A stretch of 28,171 bases of DNA, from positions 1-28,171 of the IMG/VR virus record IMGVR_UViG_3300035698_002271; one strand, written 5' to 3'. Shown here piece by piece: positions 27,892 to 28,171 of the stretch. The first letter of the stretch is position 1, and each line of letters begins with the position of its first letter. The notes under the pieces were generated by a model. That model saw only the letters and a program-made list of their open reading frames with translations. It was not told the origin of the DNA and searched no databases. The translations under genes were made by a program, and so were the position numbers. The DNA comes from a virus.

Positions 27892-28171
27892 ATGAGGGAG
27901 ATTAAATTCAGGGCATGGGATAGCTTGTGGTCCCGCCAAACTGATTCAGAACATAATTTTATGTATTCAGATGCCTTCGACCACCCCGATTACGCATTCG
28001 AGGATATGGTTAATATGCCGGAGCGGTTCCATCTCATGCAATTTATCGGGCTCCAAGACCCGAAGCGAAATAACGCAGACGTGTACGTTGGGGATATCTA
28101 CAACTGGCTTGGAATAATTAGAGCAATCACAGTTGATGATACTAACGGGTATCGGTTTATGTTCGGAAAAG
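27892..28171 (+). CDS. YopX-family phage protein, cut off by window end
   Basis: The ATG at 27892 (AAGGGGGTTCAGGGA upstream) opens a frame that runs to the window edge with 93 residues seen. MREIKFRAWD is the typical YopX N-terminus, and FHLMQFIGLQDPKRN followed by VYVGDIYNWLG matches the family's 'M Q(F/Y) (T/I) G L ... D ... (I/V)Y.GDI' core. YopX proteins are common in phages of Firmicutes and are thought to be small regulatory or virion-unrelated proteins of unsettled role. The C-terminal part is missing. Confidence 0.85.
   Translation, partial: MREIKFRAWDSLWSRQTDSEHNFMYSDAFDHPDYAFEDMVNMPERFHLMQFIGLQDPKRNNADVYVGDIYNWLGIIRAITVDDTNGYRFMFGK

Overview
The window is a continuous stretch of a tailed bacteriophage genome (or prophage). 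Every supported gene is on the + strand. Genes are packed with ATGA, TAATG or GTGA stop/start overlaps, and most have strong AGGAGG-type ribosome binding sites. A tape measure gene of about 960 codons, a frameshifted tail-chaperone pair and no sheath gene indicate a long, flexible, non-contractile tail (siphovirus type). The host cannot be named. The DUF4373-type replication protein and the YopX protein are common in phages of Firmicutes, but that is weak evidence. No integrase, terminase, portal, capsid, endolysin or repressor gene is visible.

Positions 1-11463 are the late tail module: a small Cys-containing protein, a tail completion protein, two small virion-type proteins, the tail tube protein, tail assembly chaperones G and G-T (joined by a -1 frameshift at CCCTTTA, 2188-2194), the tape measure protein, a 633-aa tail-tip protein, a 192-aa companion, a 720-aa hub protein with a lectin-like insertion, two fibre or baseplate-periphery proteins, and a 55-aa two-helix membrane protein that is a holin candidate. 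A strong terminator at 11507-11541 closes the module.

Positions 11464-11863 are non-coding. They hold the terminator, a nested inverted repeat, and a near-consensus promoter (TTGACA-N17-TACTAT, 11788-11816) that opens the second transcription unit.

Positions 11864-18269 are an early, accessory and recombination module: acidic small proteins, a zinc-ribbon miniprotein, several very short genes, a host-nuclease-type PD-(D/E)XK exonuclease, a probable single-strand-binding protein, an HNH endonuclease and a small ribbon-helix-helix-like protein. Then comes an unusual RNA gene (18276-18432). Its two ends are those of a class II (leucine-type) tRNA, but its middle is about 70 nt too long and folds into three extra hairpins. 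A terminator follows it.

Positions 18470-21011 are the replication module: a promoter, a zinc ribbon, a DUF4373-type replication initiator whose gene carries iteron-like repeats (the probable origin), and a DnaB-family helicase. Positions 21008-28171 are an accessory metabolic tail of the operon: a cytosine-methyltransferase-like protein, an RNA ligase, a RuvC-like resolvase, a nucleoside deoxyribosyltransferase-like protein, a MazG-like pyrophosphohydrolase, a metallophosphoesterase, many Cys-rich miniproteins and a truncated YopX gene at the window edge. A GC-rich, highly structured intergenic segment (22986-23120) lies inside this region.

The best candidates for something undescribed are the expanded tRNA-like RNA (with an RNA ligase about 3.4 kb downstream), the four-hairpin intergenic RNA, and the in-gene iteron origin.
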